A stretch of DNA of 32,968 nucleotides from Hysterium pulicare CBS 123377 (lineage: Eukaryota; Ascomycota; Dothideomycetes; Hysteriales; Hysteriaceae), in the NCBI GenBank assembly GCA_000467715.1, contig AJFK01000887.1, forward strand, positions 1 through 32,968, written 5' to 3'. This document shows positions 32,330 to 32,968 of this stretch, piece by piece. The first letter of the stretch is position 1. Each line of letters begins with the position of its first letter. The notes beneath the pieces are model-generated. The model was not told the DNA's origin. It did no database searches and worked only from the letters and a program-made list of their open reading frames with translations. A program made the position numbers and the translations under genes.

Positions 32330-32968
32330 TATGAGGGCATGGCTGGTGAATGGGCTTTCCACATGAGTCTTTCCTGCCAAACGGGGGCTGATATACAGAC
32401 GAAGCCAGGTTCAGCCAAGGCTGACTCCGCATCATTTGATTACCCATCTTTGCTCGTTCAATAGTGTTCAGCTGCATTACCATAAGCCAATAAGCGCTCA
32501 GCTTCGGGGTTTTGCGCCTTAGCTCTGCAAAAATACCACTGAGATGCGCTGACAGGGGTATCGCTTAGGTAGCTGTATCCTCTCCTATCCTTCCAACGCC
32601 CCGTTCGCATCACCGAAATCCAGCATCTGCAGGCACAAGGCTCTCACCTGATTGTCCCATTCTTGCCTATACTAGGTACAAGACTTGCCAGTGCGGAGGC
32701 TGAGCTCGCCAGCCCTACGGGTTTTGCTTCACGATGAATCAAGGTTGTTTTGGTATGATCAATCATAGTGGTTTATCTGTATAAATTAAGGGTGGTTCTT
32801 TCGGTTTTTCTACCATAATTTATGTAGATATTATAATATTTTATCATAAATAAGAGGACCCAGTCGGATCTTAAATTTAGTAGTTTAGTCTTAATGTTAT
32901 AATAACCCTACGGGTTTTCCTTTTAATAATACATCGTGATCTACCTAATGAATTATAGTAGTCTCCTT
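32330..32968. other. Gene-less right edge, AT-rich tail
   Basis: The first 400 bases are the 5' flank of the DUF7708 gene. From about 32745 to the end the sequence becomes strongly AT-rich and has no ORF. A 13-bp direct repeat lies in this edge. The composition suggests the margin of a transposon or RIP-affected block outside the window. Confidence 0.5.
32713..32918. repeat. 13-bp direct repeat ccctacgggtttt
   Basis: The motif occurs at 32713..32725 and 32906..32918, 193 bp apart, and the second copy is embedded in AT-rich DNA. Near each copy lie complementary octamers (tcacgatg near 32730, catcgtga near 32932), so the two regions may belong to one repeat structure. Confidence 0.4.

Overview
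The window looks like nuclear DNA of a filamentous ascomycete, possibly a leotiomycete (the class is an inference). The genes are monocistronic, with short introns of about 41-130 bp carrying GTNNGT-type donors, CTAAC/CTAAT branch sites and YAG acceptors. The encoded families are typically fungal: a BtgC-type GH17 glucanase, a TmpA-like oxidoreductase, a Ure2-like GST and a DUF7708 protein. I saw no tRNA, rRNA, CRISPR array or intact transposon.

Left and centre (about 0.4-25.4 kb) is ordinary housekeeping-type sequence. On the minus strand there are: a diflavin-reductase-like FAD/NADPH enzyme without a flavodoxin domain (395-2384); a one-intron cupin protein (4196-4982); a mitochondrial Mdl1-like ABC half-transporter with three exons (5647-8084); a membrane-anchored GH17 beta-1,3-glucanase (8910-11311); a TmpA-like membrane oxidoreductase (12869-14161); and an epoxide hydrolase (14616-15794). 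A large disordered protein of 1663 aa lies on the plus strand (16715-21810), divergent from the epoxide hydrolase. A four-helix MARVEL-like membrane protein (22841-23344) and a three-exon GST (24396-25433) follow on the minus strand.

Right end (about 25.4-33 kb) looks more accessory. A 216-bp MITE-like inverted-repeat element lies between the divergent GST and kinase genes. The kinase gene (26611-28659, four exons) encodes a protein kinase fused to three C2H2 zinc fingers. After it comes a decayed copy of a small cysteine-patterned fungal protein gene (about 29471-29788). Then comes a minus-strand DUF7708 gene (30509-32329) whose NTPase-like C-terminal half shows no P-loop. The window ends in AT-rich, repeat-like sequence.

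The genes do not form an obvious pathway or biosynthetic cluster. Several are redox or detoxification enzymes (reductase, epoxide hydrolase, GST, TmpA-like), but no backbone synthase is present. The most distinctive objects are the kinase-zinc-finger fusion with an in-frame stop inside its first intron, the P-loop-less DUF7708 protein, and the reductase that carries a CCGGGCC cluster in place of a flavodoxin domain. All exon joins were worked out by eye from splice motifs and frame continuity.
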